33,307 nucleotides of DNA from an uncultured Muribaculaceae bacterium (GCA_910589095.1 CAJUSN010000008.1:1-33307); one strand, 5' to 3'. Positions 22,589-31,587 are shown, counted from the first letter of the stretch. A program made the numbers and translations. The notes: generated from the sequence alone by a model not told the origin.

Positions 22589-25054
22589 ATGAACATTTCA
22601 TATAATTGGCTCAAGGACTATGCCGACATAAAGCTGACTCCCGACGAACTTGCCGCTGCCCTCACCTCCATAGGTCTGGAAACCGGCTCGGTTGAGGAAG
22701 TGGAAAGCATTCGCGGCGGCCTCCGCGGCCTTGTGATAGGTAAGGTGCTCACCTGCGTGGAACATCCTGACAGCGACCATCTTCACGTGACAACTGTTGA
22801 CCTTGGCGACGGACAGGCCACTCAGATTGTGTGTGGCGCTCCCAACGTGGCAGCCGGACAGACGGTTGTTGTGGCCACTGTCGGCACAACGCTCTACGAT
22901 GGCGACAAAGAATTCAAAATCAAGAAATCCAAAATACGCGGCGTTGAATCCTTCGGCATGATATGCGCCGAAGATGAGATTGGCGTAGGCTCAAGCCATG
23001 ACGGCATAATAGTTATTGCCGAGGATGTGAAACCCGGCACGCCTGCCGCTGAGTATTTCGGTCTGACTTCCGATTATGTGCTTGAGGTTGATCTTACCCC
23101 CAACCGTATCGATGCAGCCTCTCATTACGGAGTGGCACGCGATCTCGTGGCCTGGGCTTCACAACATTCTACTCCTCTGGAGCTCAAGCGTCCGTCGGTC
23201 GATGCTTTCAAGGTCGATCAGGCCGAAGGTGCGGTGAGCGTGCAGGTGGATGATTATGAAGCCTGTCCGCGCTACACCGGTATCACCATCCGCGGTGTGA
23301 AAGTGACCGAGAGCCCCGACTGGCTTAAACAGCGCCTCGAAGCCATTGGCCTCCGCCCAATCAATGTGGTGGTCGATATCACCAACTTCATTCTTCACTC
23401 CATAGGTCAGCCGCTTCATTGCTTTGACTTGAACAAGATTGCCGGCGAAAAGATAATCGTGAAGAAATGTGCGGAAGGAACGCCGTTCGTGACTCTTGAC
23501 GACGTTGAGCACAAGCTTTCGGCTGCCGATCTCATGATCTGTTCTGAAAAAGAACCCATGTGCATTGCAGGTGTGTTTGGCGGAAAGGATTCGGGTGTGA
23601 CAATGGACACTACCGATGTGTTTATCGAGAGCGCTTACTTCAACCCTACATCCGTGCGAAAAACAGCGCGTCGTCACGGTTTGCAGACCGACTCCTCATT
23701 CCGCTACGAACGTGGCACCGACCCCAACATCACTCTCTATGCGGCCAAACTTGCCGCCCTGATGGTGCAGGAGCTTGCCGGTGGCCGCGTGTGTGGCGAG
23801 CCGGTGGATATATATCCCAATCCAGTGGCGCCGTTCGATGTGAAACTTGATTATGACTATGCGTGCCGCCTCATTGGCAAGGAGATACCGCAGGAAACCA
23901 TCGATTCCATTCTCCGTTCGCTTGAGATAGAGATTGTGGAGAAGGATGAGAAGAGCGCATCGCTTAAGGTTCCTACATACCGCGTGGATGTGCAGCGTCC
24001 ATGCGACGTGGTGGAAGATGTGCTCCGTATCTACGGCTACAATAATGTGCAGCCCGGACTCACCGTGCAGTCATCATTATCGTTCAAATCGCCTGCCGAT
24101 GTTGACAATGCACTGCGCACTCTTATTTCAGAACAGCTCACAGCGTGTGGCTTTAATGAAATACTGAACAACTCTCTCACCTCGGAAAGCTATTATGCCG
24201 ATTGCGAACAATACCCGGCTGATCATTGCGTGAAATTGCTCAATCCGCTCAGCAATGATCTCAATGTAATGCGTCAGACCCTGCTGTTCGGCGGACTTGA
24301 ATCCGTGTCCCACAATGTGAACCGCAAGATGGAGTCGCTCATGATGTATGAGTTCGGCAACGTTTATTTCTTCAATCCTTCTGCTGAGTCCACTGCCGAA
24401 AAGCCTCTCGCCCCTTACACCGAGCAGAGCCGTCTGGCGCTATGGATCACGGGTAATCTGCGTCAAGGCGGATGGCAACGTGAGGCGGTGGAAGCCACAT
24501 TCTACGACATGAGAGCCTACGTGGGCAATATCCTTGCTCGTCTTGGCGTGAACATGCGTGAGCTTAAGTTTGAGGTGGCCGCCGAACCCATCTATGCGGC
24601 GTCAATGCTCATCACCACCCGCTCAGGCAAGCGCATCGGTTCGCTTGGTTTGCTCGCAAAGGGATTGCTCAAACGCTTTGATCTCAAGCAACCGGTGGTT
24701 TATGCCGAACTTGACTGGGGCGAATTGATGAAGATGGCTTCACGCGCCAAAGTAGCCTTCACTCCCATTCCCCGCACCATGCCGGTGAAGCGTGACCTTG
24801 CGCTGCTCATCGACGCCACTGTAAGCATGGCTCAGGTGGAACAAGCCGTCCGCGAGGCCGAACGCAAGCTGCTGCGCGAGGTGTCGCTCTTCGACGTTTA
24901 TGAAGGCGACAAGCTCCCCGAAGGTAAGAAATCCTACGCCATCACCATGACTCTCCAGGATGATGAACGCACCCTCAACGACAAGCAGATCGAGGCCGTG
25001 ATGAACAAAATTGTGGCTAATCTTCGCAAGCGTGTAGGGGCCGAACTCCGTTAA
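22589..25054 (+). CDS. pheT: Phenylalanyl-tRNA synthetase beta subunit
   Basis: 821 residues, the full family length. It forms the alpha2-beta2 enzyme with PheS and binds tRNA-Phe. Order of domains: N-terminal MNISYNWLKDY, a tRNA-binding OB fold (about 40-155, with VCGAPNVAAGQTVVVA and SFGMICAEDEIG), B3/B4 editing domain (about 210-400, PRYTGITIRGVKV, NVVVDITNFILHSIGQPLHCFDLNKI), B5 domain with RVDVQRPCDVVEDVLRIYGYNN, the catalytic-like core, and a C-terminal anticodon-binding FDX-ACB domain (FTPIPRTMPVKRDLALLID to the end). pheS is not adjacent, as often in Bacteroidota. yebC follows 46 bases downstream and may be co-transcribed. Confidence 0.96.
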   Translation: MNISYNWLKDYADIKLTPDELAAALTSIGLETGSVEEVESIRGGLRGLVIGKVLTCVEHPDSDHLHVTTVDLGDGQATQIVCGAPNVAAGQTVVVATVGTTLYDGDKEFKIKKSKIRGVESFGMICAEDEIGVGSSHDGIIVIAEDVKPGTPAAEYFGLTSDYVLEVDLTPNRIDAASHYGVARDLVAWASQHSTPLELKRPSVDAFKVDQAEGAVSVQVDDYEACPRYTGITIRGVKVTESPDWLKQRLEAIGLRPINVVVDITNFILHSIGQPLHCFDLNKIAGEKIIVKKCAEGTPFVTLDDVEHKLSAADLMICSEKEPMCIAGVFGGKDSGVTMDTTDVFIESAYFNPTSVRKTARRHGLQTDSSFRYERGTDPNITLYAAKLAALMVQELAGGRVCGEPVDIYPNPVAPFDVKLDYDYACRLIGKEIPQETIDSILRSLEIEIVEKDEKSASLKVPTYRVDVQRPCDVVEDVLRIYGYNNVQPGLTVQSSLSFKSPADVDNALRTLISEQLTACGFNEILNNSLTSESYYADCEQYPADHCVKLLNPLSNDLNVMRQTLLFGGLESVSHNVNRKMESLMMYEFGNVYFFNPSAESTAEKPLAPYTEQSRLALWITGNLRQGGWQREAVEATFYDMRAYVGNILARLGVNMRELKFEVAAEPIYAASMLITTRSGKRIGSLGLLAKGLLKRFDLKQPVVYAELDWGELMKMASRAKVAFTPIPRTMPVKRDLALLIDATVSMAQVEQAVREAERKLLREVSLFDVYEGDKLPEGKKSYAITMTLQDDERTLNDKQIEAVMNKIVANLRKRVGAELR

Positions 25055-25100
25055 TTCCGATAATAAGTAACAACACGATAAAAACTTTTCAAAACTAACA

Positions 25101-25820
25101 ATGGGAAGAGCATTTGAATATCGCAAAGCCCGCAAGCTGAAACGCTGGGGCAACATGTCGCGCACATTCACGCGCATTGGTAAGGAAATCACCATCGCCG
25201 CAAAGGCAGGAGGTCCCGATCCTTCCACAAACCCCCGTCTGCGCGCTCTCATGCAGAACGCAAAGGCAGCCAATATGCCCAAGGACACAGTGGAACGTGC
25301 CATCAAGAAAGCTACCGACAAGGATGCGAGCGACTACAAAGAAATTATCTATGAAGGATACGGCCCCTTCGGCATTGCTATCGTAGTGGAGGCTGCTACC
25401 GACAACAACACTCGTACCGTGGCCAACGTGCGTTCTTACTTCAACAAACACGGAGGCAACCTCGGAACCCAAGGTTCGCTATCGTTCCTGTTCGAGCATA
25501 AATGCGTGTTCAAAATCAAGCCCGTTGAAGGCATGGATCTCGAGGAACTTGAGCTTGAACTGATCGACTGTGGTGTGGACGAAGTGGAAGCCGATGAAGA
25601 AGAAATCGTGCTCTATGGTGCTTTCGAGGATTATTCCAACATCCAGAACTTCCTCGAGGGCAATGGCTACGAGATTGTCAGCTCCGAATTCGAACGCATC
25701 CCCAACGACCTCAAGGAGGTGACCGACGAGCAGCGTGCCGCAATCGAAAAGCTTCTCGACAAGTTCGAGGACGATGAAGACGTGCAGAATGTGTTCCACA
25801 ACATGAAGGAAGCGGAATAA
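25101..25820 (+). CDS. yebC: YebC/PmpR-family protein (TACO1-like)
   Basis: 239 residues, normal for the family. The N-terminus MGRAFEYRKARKLKRWGNMSRTFTRIGKEI and the following PRLRALMQNAKAANMPKDTVERAIKKA are signature YebC segments, then IYEGYGPFGIAIVVEAATDN. Family members were first described as transcription regulators and are now also linked to helping ribosomes through difficult proline-containing stretches; which applies here is not visible. The acidic C-terminus (DKFEDDEDVQNV) is usual. The variant MGRAFEYRKARK, rather than MAGHSKWANI, is the form common in Bacteroidota. Confidence 0.93.
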   Translation: MGRAFEYRKARKLKRWGNMSRTFTRIGKEITIAAKAGGPDPSTNPRLRALMQNAKAANMPKDTVERAIKKATDKDASDYKEIIYEGYGPFGIAIVVEAATDNNTRTVANVRSYFNKHGGNLGTQGSLSFLFEHKCVFKIKPVEGMDLEELELELIDCGVDEVEADEEEIVLYGAFEDYSNIQNFLEGNGYEIVSSEFERIPNDLKEVTDEQRAAIEKLLDKFEDDEDVQNVFHNMKEAE

Positions 25821-25852
25821 CCCTTCCTTCTGTTTTGAAATCAGAATAATCG

Positions 25853-25903
25853 GCAGGGCCGGCGACAATCATCGCCGGCCCTGCACGTATAGAAGCTCTT
25901 TTT
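25853..25903 (+). terminator. Terminator after yebC
   Basis: A perfect 13-bp GC-rich stem, GCAGGGCCGGCGA (25853-25865) with TCGCCGGCCCTGC (25872-25884), around a 6-base loop, with TTTTT 14 bases further (25899-25903). The gap before the T-run makes efficiency uncertain, but the stem is one of the strongest in the window. Confidence 0.7.
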
Positions 25904-25922
25904 ACTTTTCGCAAAAAGTTTA

Positions 25923-26115
25923 AGAGTGTGTCTGGATTTAAATGGTTTTAGCACAAAGAGGAAATTTTGAGGGATTTTCGCAAGTTGAAGAGGGAGCATA
26001 GCGAGCTATGCGACTGATGAAACTTGGCGAAAAGCACCAAAATTTACGTTTGTGATGAAACCAAGAATAATACAAAACACTAAAGTTAAATTCGGTTTAA
26101 ATTCAGACACACTCT
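25923..26115. repeat. Palindromic intergenic repeat element, copy 2
   Basis: 193 bp bounded by 20-bp inverted repeats with one mismatch (25923-25942 AGAGTGTGTCTGGATTTAAA and 26096-26115). Inside, TTTTCGC (25975-25981) pairs with GCGAAAA (26027-26033), AAGTT with AACTT, and GCATAGC with GCTATGC (25996-26002 with 26005-26011). It shares layout and unpaired segments with copy 1, while the paired arms differ in compensating ways. Non-coding; between the yebC terminator and the TonB receptor leader. Confidence 0.75.
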
Positions 26116-26221
26116 AAATCACTTCATAGAAAGCAAGCGTCAAAGTGCCGTTCTTTTTAAGATAAATCAGAAAAATAAGGGAAAAAGAGTGGGGTAATGC
26201 AGTTGATTTAAAATTTATTTG

Positions 26222-26229
26222 TAATTTTG
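26222..26229 (+). promoter_or_regulatory. Possible -7 promoter element of the TonB receptor unit
   Basis: TAATTTTG matches TAnnTTTG. No TTTG is found at the expected -33 distance, only TTGA 15 bp upstream. If used, the transcript starts near 26236 and carries the 26261-26329 hairpin in its leader. Confidence 0.4.
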
Positions 26230-26260
26230 CAATGAATTTAACTTCTGTGTAATCAATGCA

Positions 26261-26329
26261 CCGGAATAACATATAAAAAGCCCGTCATTGTGCCTATTGG
26301 GCGCAACGGTGGGCTTTCCTGTTATCCGG
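26261..26329 (+). promoter_or_regulatory. Long structured hairpin in the TonB receptor 5' leader
   Basis: Three collinear helices form one 69-base hairpin: CCGGaATAACA with TGTTATCCGG at the base, AAAGCCC with GGGCTTT in the middle, and TTGTGCC with GGCGCAA at the tip around a short loop. It ends 75 bases before the ATG at 26405. There is no long T-run, so a regulatory or mRNA-stabilising role is likelier than termination. No match to a known riboswitch is recognised. Confidence 0.55.
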
Positions 26330-26404
26330 CCGCTTGGAGAAAGCAAAAAATCATACCAAAATAATAACCAATCCATCAACAAAACCAACATTAATCCACT
26401 AATT

Positions 26405-29173
26405 ATGAAGAGACTGCTTCTCTTAACCTGCACCATTTGGGTGGCTTGCCTCGCAATGGCGGCCAACTTTGTGTGCACCGGTGTTGTGGTTGACGAATCG
26501 GGCGAACCCATGGTGGGCGCCACGGTGGCTGTGGCCGGCAAATCGGGCATAGGCACAACCACAGATGCCGACGGACGTTTCAAATTCAGCGTTCCGCAAG
26601 GCACCAAACAGTTGCAAATCAGCTTTATTGGCTATAAGGCTTGTACGGTTGGCGCCAGCGCCAATGTCGGTACAGTGACACTTGAGCCCTCGGCAGCTAT
26701 GCTTGCCGACGTAGTGGTCACTCAGTCAGTAGGTAAAACCCGTGAGACTCCTGTGGCCATGTCAACCATCCCCGCTCAGGAAATCGAGTTCAAACTCGGT
26801 AACCAGGAACTCCTTGAAGTGTTGAAAACCACCCCCGGCGTATATACCCGTTCGGAAGGCGGCGGCTTCGGTGACGCTAAAACCCGTATGCGTGGTTTCC
26901 AAAGCGAAAACGTGGCTATGCTCATCAATGGTATCCCTGTCAACGACATGGAATGGGGTGGCGTTTATATGAGTAACTGGGCCAACCTTTCCGATGTGGC
27001 TTCAAGCATTCAGACTCAGCGTGGCCTCGGTGCAACAATCGTATCGACACCCTCTATCGGTGGTACCATCAACATCACCACCCGTACAATCGACGTTGAA
27101 AAGGGCGGTTCTGTATGGTACGGAATGGGTAACGACGGTCTCAATCAGTATGGTGTGAAGCTCTCTACTGGTCTCATGAAAAACGGCTGGGCCATCACCG
27201 TGCTCGGTTCGCGCAAATGGGCCGACGGTTACATCCAGGGAACATCTTACAATTCCTACTCCTGGTTCTTCAACGTGACAAAACGCATCAACGATAACCA
27301 CCAGATTGGTCTTACCGGTTTCGGAGCTCCGCAGACCCACAATCAGCGTAACTACAACAATGGTCTCACCATTGAAGGCTGGCAGAACGTACGTGATTAT
27401 ATGCAGGGTGAAAGCCCCTACCGTTATAACCCCACCTACGGTTTCCGTTCCAACGGCGAAGCTTATAACTCCAACTATAACTTCTATCACAAGCCTCAGA
27501 TTGCCTTGAACCACATCTGGCAAATCGACACTTCCTCTTCGCTCTCCACTTCATTCTATCTTTCAATCACTTCAGGTGGTGGTCGCACCGGCCTCGGACG
27601 TACCGTCTACAGCTATAACCCCGATGGTACAACCACTTCCACCTCTTATTCCTCTGCATGGTACGGTGCCACCAACGGCTTGCTCAACATGCAGTTCCGC
27701 ACTCCCGAAGGATATTATGACTACGCTGCCGTTGAAAAGATGAACGCCGAATCAACAACCGGTTCAAACATGATTATCGGCAAGCAGAACAACGCTCACG
27801 CCACCTACGGCTTGATCTCATCCTATAAGAAAACAATTGACTTCCGCAGCGGCAACCGCCTCAATCTTACCGGTGGTCTTGACGTGCGTTACTACGTTGG
27901 TCATCACAAAACCGTGATCTCCGACCTCTTCGGTGGCGAATACTACATTGACAATGCCAACCGCTCCAACGTGCAGCCCTACAACAATGCGGTATATAAC
28001 AAGAACAATACCGAATGGGTCTATGAAAAGCTCCATGTGGGCGATGTGGTGAACCGCAACTACGACGGTTTCGTTTGCCAGCAGGGCGTATACGGCCAGG
28101 CCGAATACACTCTCCTCGACAAGAAACTCAACCTTGTGCTTGCCGGTGCGCTCAACAACAACTCCTACTGGCGTAAGGACTTCTACTATTACGATGCCGA
28201 GCACTCTCGTTCGGAAACCAAAAACTACCTCGGTGGAACAATCAAAGGTGGTGCCAACTACAACATTGACCGCCACAACAACGTGTTCATCAATGGTGGT
28301 TACATCTCCCGCGCACCCTTCTTCTCCTATGGTGTGTTCCTCAGCTCGCAGCGTTCAAACATCACCAACCCCGACGCCCGCAATGAAAAAATCGGTTCGT
28401 TGGAGCTCGGCTACGGTTTCCATTCTCCGAAACTCGCTGTGGAAGTCAACGCTTACTACACCAAATGGATGGACAAAACCATGAGCAAGGGTGAGCAGAT
28501 CGACCCCGCAATCGCTCAGGACGGCTCTAACTACTATTACTTCGCCATGTCAGGCGTCGATGCTCTCCACATGGGTCTTGAAATCAGCGCCAAGTACAAA
28601 CCTGTGAAGTGGCTCGATATCGACGCTATGTTCTCCCTCGGCGACTGGCACTGGGATTCAAATGCCACCGGTTATTTCTACAACCAGAACGGCGCGCCTC
28701 TTTCTAATCTCAACGGTACCATTGCATCCGGAATCCTCGAGCCTGACCATCTCCACGCTACTCTCGAGCAGAAAGGCGTTAAAGTTTCCGGCTCGGCTCA
28801 GACCACTGCCGCTCTCGGCGTTACTTTCCGTCCATTCAAAGGCTTCCGCATCGGTGCCGACTGGACCGCTTATTTCCGCAACTACAGCGACATCTCGCTC
28901 ACTTCTTCCAATCTTCAGAACGGCAAGGTGCTCAAGCCTGGTACTCCATGGCGTATTCCATGGGGCAATCAGCTTGACCTCTCCGCAAGCTATTCATTCA
29001 AGCTTGGTAAGCTTGACGCAACCATCTACGGTAATGTCAACAACCTGTGCAACTACAACTACGTAACCCAGGCTCAGACCGACCTTGGCGAAGTGGGCAC
29101 ATGGAGCAATGCCAACCGTGTGTTCTACTCGTTCGGACGCACCTACAGCTGTAAACTCAAAATCAATTTCTAA
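26405..29173 (+). CDS. TonB-dependent receptor with CarboxypepD-reg-like domain
   Basis: 922 residues from the ATG at 26405 (MKRLLLLTCTIWVACLAMA signal peptide, residues 1-20). The frame is open further upstream to 26288, but that would place the signal peptide inside the protein. Residues ~22-95 form a carboxypeptidase-regulatory-like domain (GVVVDESGEPMVGATV...GTTTDADGRFKFSVP). The plug domain follows (VVVTQSVGKTRETPVAMSTI, LLEVLKTTPGVYTR, MRGFQSENVAMLINGIPVND, TPSIGGTINITTR), then a 22-stranded-type barrel ending in Phe (CKLKINF). It takes up an unidentified ligand across the outer membrane using TonB energy. It is shorter than SusC proteins, and the partner downstream is not SusD-like, so a glycan substrate should not be assumed. 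Lipoprotein gene follows after 12 bases. Confidence 0.9.
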   Translation: MKRLLLLTCTIWVACLAMAANFVCTGVVVDESGEPMVGATVAVAGKSGIGTTTDADGRFKFSVPQGTKQLQISFIGYKACTVGASANVGTVTLEPSAAMLADVVVTQSVGKTRETPVAMSTIPAQEIEFKLGNQELLEVLKTTPGVYTRSEGGGFGDAKTRMRGFQSENVAMLINGIPVNDMEWGGVYMSNWANLSDVASSIQTQRGLGATIVSTPSIGGTINITTRTIDVEKGGSVWYGMGNDGLNQYGVKLSTGLMKNGWAITVLGSRKWADGYIQGTSYNSYSWFFNVTKRINDNHQIGLTGFGAPQTHNQRNYNNGLTIEGWQNVRDYMQGESPYRYNPTYGFRSNGEAYNSNYNFYHKPQIALNHIWQIDTSSSLSTSFYLSITSGGGRTGLGRTVYSYNPDGTTTSTSYSSAWYGATNGLLNMQFRTPEGYYDYAAVEKMNAESTTGSNMIIGKQNNAHATYGLISSYKKTIDFRSGNRLNLTGGLDVRYYVGHHKTVISDLFGGEYYIDNANRSNVQPYNNAVYNKNNTEWVYEKLHVGDVVNRNYDGFVCQQGVYGQAEYTLLDKKLNLVLAGALNNNSYWRKDFYYYDAEHSRSETKNYLGGTIKGGANYNIDRHNNVFINGGYISRAPFFSYGVFLSSQRSNITNPDARNEKIGSLELGYGFHSPKLAVEVNAYYTKWMDKTMSKGEQIDPAIAQDGSNYYYFAMSGVDALHMGLEISAKYKPVKWLDIDAMFSLGDWHWDSNATGYFYNQNGAPLSNLNGTIASGILEPDHLHATLEQKGVKVSGSAQTTAALGVTFRPFKGFRIGADWTAYFRNYSDISLTSSNLQNGKVLKPGTPWRIPWGNQLDLSASYSFKLGKLDATIYGNVNNLCNYNYVTQAQTDLGEVGTWSNANRVFYSFGRTYSCKLKINF

Positions 29174-29185
29174 GCCATACCAGAC

Positions 29186-31228
29186 ATGAAACAATATATC
29201 AACCGCCTCATGATAGTTGCCGGCTGCACCGCTGCACTCACCGCCTGCGACGATAATTCATGGAACGATGATCTGCCCGGTTTCGAACAGCCCGGAGTCA
29301 CCGACGTCCAGTCTGTCGATTACACCCTGCAGGCCGCCGATTATAAAATGATAGCCGCCAGTGCCACCAATAAGGAGCTGGCCGGCGACGCGCTCGCTAA
29401 AGAGCTTGCTGCTGTGGGCACTCAAGGATATTTCACTGACAAAATCACTGCTCGTGATTACATCCCCGCTCTGCTCAGCGATCCCAAATTCCCTTATTTC
29501 GCCCTCTCTGACGGTTCGGCAATCAAAGTGACCTACAATGTGGCACAGGCCCTTCCCGCTGAAGTGGCACAGGCCGCATCGGCAGTCAAATACACCGTGA
29601 CCGATGAAAATTACCAAGAGGTGTGGGGAAGCGACAACGATTACACCGCTTCCTTCGCTCCCTCTCACACAGCTGCCCGTTCCATTCCCGGCATCCTGAA
29701 AGCCAATTTCCCCGATGCAAAAGAGGGTGAATGTGTGATTGTGAATTATAACACCTCGGCCACTGATCCCGTGTTCAGCGCAACACCCGATCCCGACGTA
29801 CCTGAATTCACTCCCTCTTCGGTGCTCGGCTCGCTCTCTTCAATGTCAAAGGGTGATGCCATTGACGTGAACGGAGTGGTGACTGCCGTGTCAACCCAAG
29901 GCGCTATCGTCACTGATGCAACAGGATCGGTATTTGCATATCGTCCTTCCAACAACAACGATCTGAAAGTTGGCGATCAGGTTGTGTTCAGCTCAACCCT
30001 CGACAGCTACAACTACGGTTGGCAGATTCTCAGCGGAACCGAATTCGAAGTGAAAGGTTCGCAAGCTGTCACATATCCCGCACCCAAAACCTGGACCGGC
30101 GCTGAAATCGACGCTTTTGTCGCCGATGCCATGGCTACGGGAGCTGCACCCATCAGCCCTGTTTACTCCAAGTTCACAGGTAAGGTTACGGTCAGCGGCA
30201 GTTATATAAACATCGTCCTTGACGGAACCACCGTGCAGGTGAGCCCCTACGGTGCTTCAAATGCACTCAAGGCGCTCCTCCCCGATGGCGCCACCGTTAC
30301 TTTCGAGGGCTATGTGATGGCTCTCGCAAGCAAAGGCAAATACTTCAATATGGTCATCACCAAGGTAGGCGATTCCTCAATTTCAACCCTCGCCGCCCGT
30401 GCAGGCATCTCTGCAAAGGCAGTAACCGTGACCTCTACCAACGAAAACGCCATCTACGCTTTCAACGGCTCCACATGGGCTCCTTTGGCCAACACTTCCG
30501 TGCTTTCACACGCCGACTATCAGGCCATGGGTCAGTCCTACGACAATCTCTCAGGTGAGGCTCCCGCCACTCTGCTCCCCATCTACATGAAGCAGAAATA
30601 TCCCTATGCGGCTGCCGACGATGCCAAATTCGTGGTTTACTACTATTATAACGGCTCCGAAACCGTTACCCGTTGCGACCAGTATGTTTACACCGGAAGC
30701 GAATGGAAGCTCAACAACGGCGTGACCACCGAAACTGCACAGTTCGTTCGCAATGGCGGCAAATGGATGTATGACCCCAACGTTACAATCACACTTCCTG
30801 CCGGACGTGGCGTGGCCATCTCCACTCTCTATTTCCAGACTTGTGTTGACTGGATTCGCGACAACGTGCCCAATGGAGCTGCCTATGTAAGCTCATACGG
30901 TAACAACGAGTACTACTGCGGTACCTCTGCTTATCAAGGTAACGTTGACCTCCGTCCCTCAGCTGCCAAAACCCAGTACCCCGGCTACGACAGCATGACC
31001 GATGAAGAAGTGGTGGCTCTTGAGAAGCAGCGCTTCGAAACGGAAGTGTTCCCTGCCGCACTCGCCATCCTCAATCCCGATGCCACTCCCGTGCCCGGTC
31101 TGACGGTTCTCTACACCATCAACTTCTATTACTACGACGGCACCACCAAGCCCGCCACAATTGTATATGAAGTGACCGCTCCCGCAACATTCACTTATGT
31201 GAGCTGCACCTGGAACGACGCTGAATAA
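29186..31228 (+). CDS. Surface lipoprotein partner of the TonB receptor (OB-fold-like domains)
   Basis: 680 residues with the lipobox L18-T-A-C21 and an acidic stretch after it (DDNSWNDDLPG), suggesting surface exposure. I do not recognise a family over the whole length. Residues ~210-290 (GDAIDVNGVVTAVSTQGAIV...GDQVVFSSTLDSYNYGWQI) and ~325-395 (KFTGKVTVSGSYINIVLDGT...VTFEGYVMALASKGKYFNMVI) look like two OB-fold-type beta-barrels. A pattern of TDENYQEVWG, AARSIPGILKANFPDAKEG, VIVNYNTS in the N-terminal part is echoed in the C-terminal part by HADYQAMG, LLPIYMKQKYPYAAADD, VVYYYYNG, so the protein probably has an internal duplication around the OB region. The 12-base gap to the receptor gene means the two work as a pair, presumably ligand capture and import. 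Confidence 0.7.
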   Translation: MKQYINRLMIVAGCTAALTACDDNSWNDDLPGFEQPGVTDVQSVDYTLQAADYKMIAASATNKELAGDALAKELAAVGTQGYFTDKITARDYIPALLSDPKFPYFALSDGSAIKVTYNVAQALPAEVAQAASAVKYTVTDENYQEVWGSDNDYTASFAPSHTAARSIPGILKANFPDAKEGECVIVNYNTSATDPVFSATPDPDVPEFTPSSVLGSLSSMSKGDAIDVNGVVTAVSTQGAIVTDATGSVFAYRPSNNNDLKVGDQVVFSSTLDSYNYGWQILSGTEFEVKGSQAVTYPAPKTWTGAEIDAFVADAMATGAAPISPVYSKFTGKVTVSGSYINIVLDGTTVQVSPYGASNALKALLPDGATVTFEGYVMALASKGKYFNMVITKVGDSSISTLAARAGISAKAVTVTSTNENAIYAFNGSTWAPLANTSVLSHADYQAMGQSYDNLSGEAPATLLPIYMKQKYPYAAADDAKFVVYYYYNGSETVTRCDQYVYTGSEWKLNNGVTTETAQFVRNGGKWMYDPNVTITLPAGRGVAISTLYFQTCVDWIRDNVPNGAAYVSSYGNNEYYCGTSAYQGNVDLRPSAAKTQYPGYDSMTDEEVVALEKQRFETEVFPAALAILNPDATPVPGLTVLYTINFYYYDGTTKPATIVYEVTAPATFTYVSCTWNDAE

Positions 31229-31248
31229 TCCTCCCCCTGATATATGCG

Positions 31249-31283
31249 CGGCGGTGTGTCAAAATTCGTTTGGCACACCGCCG
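31249..31283 (+). terminator. Terminator-like hairpin after the TonB/lipoprotein operon
   Basis: CGGCGGTGTGTCA (31249-31261) pairs with TGGCACACCGCCG (31271-31283) over 13 bp with one G-T wobble and a 9-base loop, 20 bases after the stop codon. Only a weak T-rich tail (TTGTATCT) follows. Confidence 0.6.
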
Positions 31284-31445
31284 TTGTATCTACCCGTGTG
31301 GATACTGTCAAAAGGGTTCAGATTACAAGATCTGCGATTGAGGCTGAAGGAGCGGACTGATGGTTGTACGTCACCGAAGCCGAAGGTCCATAGCCACCAT
31401 TCACATGAACCGTTATGACGCATACTTAATGCATTTCACTTATAT
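31284..31445. other. Intergenic region, possible small RNA body
   Basis: About 160 bases with no credible gene between two terminator-like hairpins. A small hairpin CAGAT/ATCTG occurs near 31320-31335. Because a strong terminator ends it at 31493 with no gene in front, it might belong to a small RNA or a long 3' end, but no consensus promoter is visible. Confidence 0.3.
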
Positions 31446-31493
31446 AGAGCCCGAACGGAGTCTCCAAGCTCCGCGTTCCGGCTCTGTTTTTTT
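31446..31493 (+). terminator. Strong intrinsic terminator without an adjacent gene
   Basis: AGAGCC (31446-31451) with GGCTCT (31480-31485), inner GAACGGAG with CTCCGCGTTC (two-base bulge), and seven T bases at 31487-31493. No reading frame ends just before it; it may be the second terminator of the upstream operon or the end of a small RNA. Confidence 0.75.
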
Positions 31494-31587
31494 ATGCCCG
31501 GCACGCCGTCCCTTTTTCGCACTTCCCAAAAAATTTCGCTAACTTGCACCCGAAAACCAGTTACATTGATTACTCTTCTTCAACCAA

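Noticed and set aside
26288..26404. 39-residue N-terminal extension of the TonB receptor
   Set aside because: It would put the signal peptide in the middle of the protein and translate through the leader hairpin.
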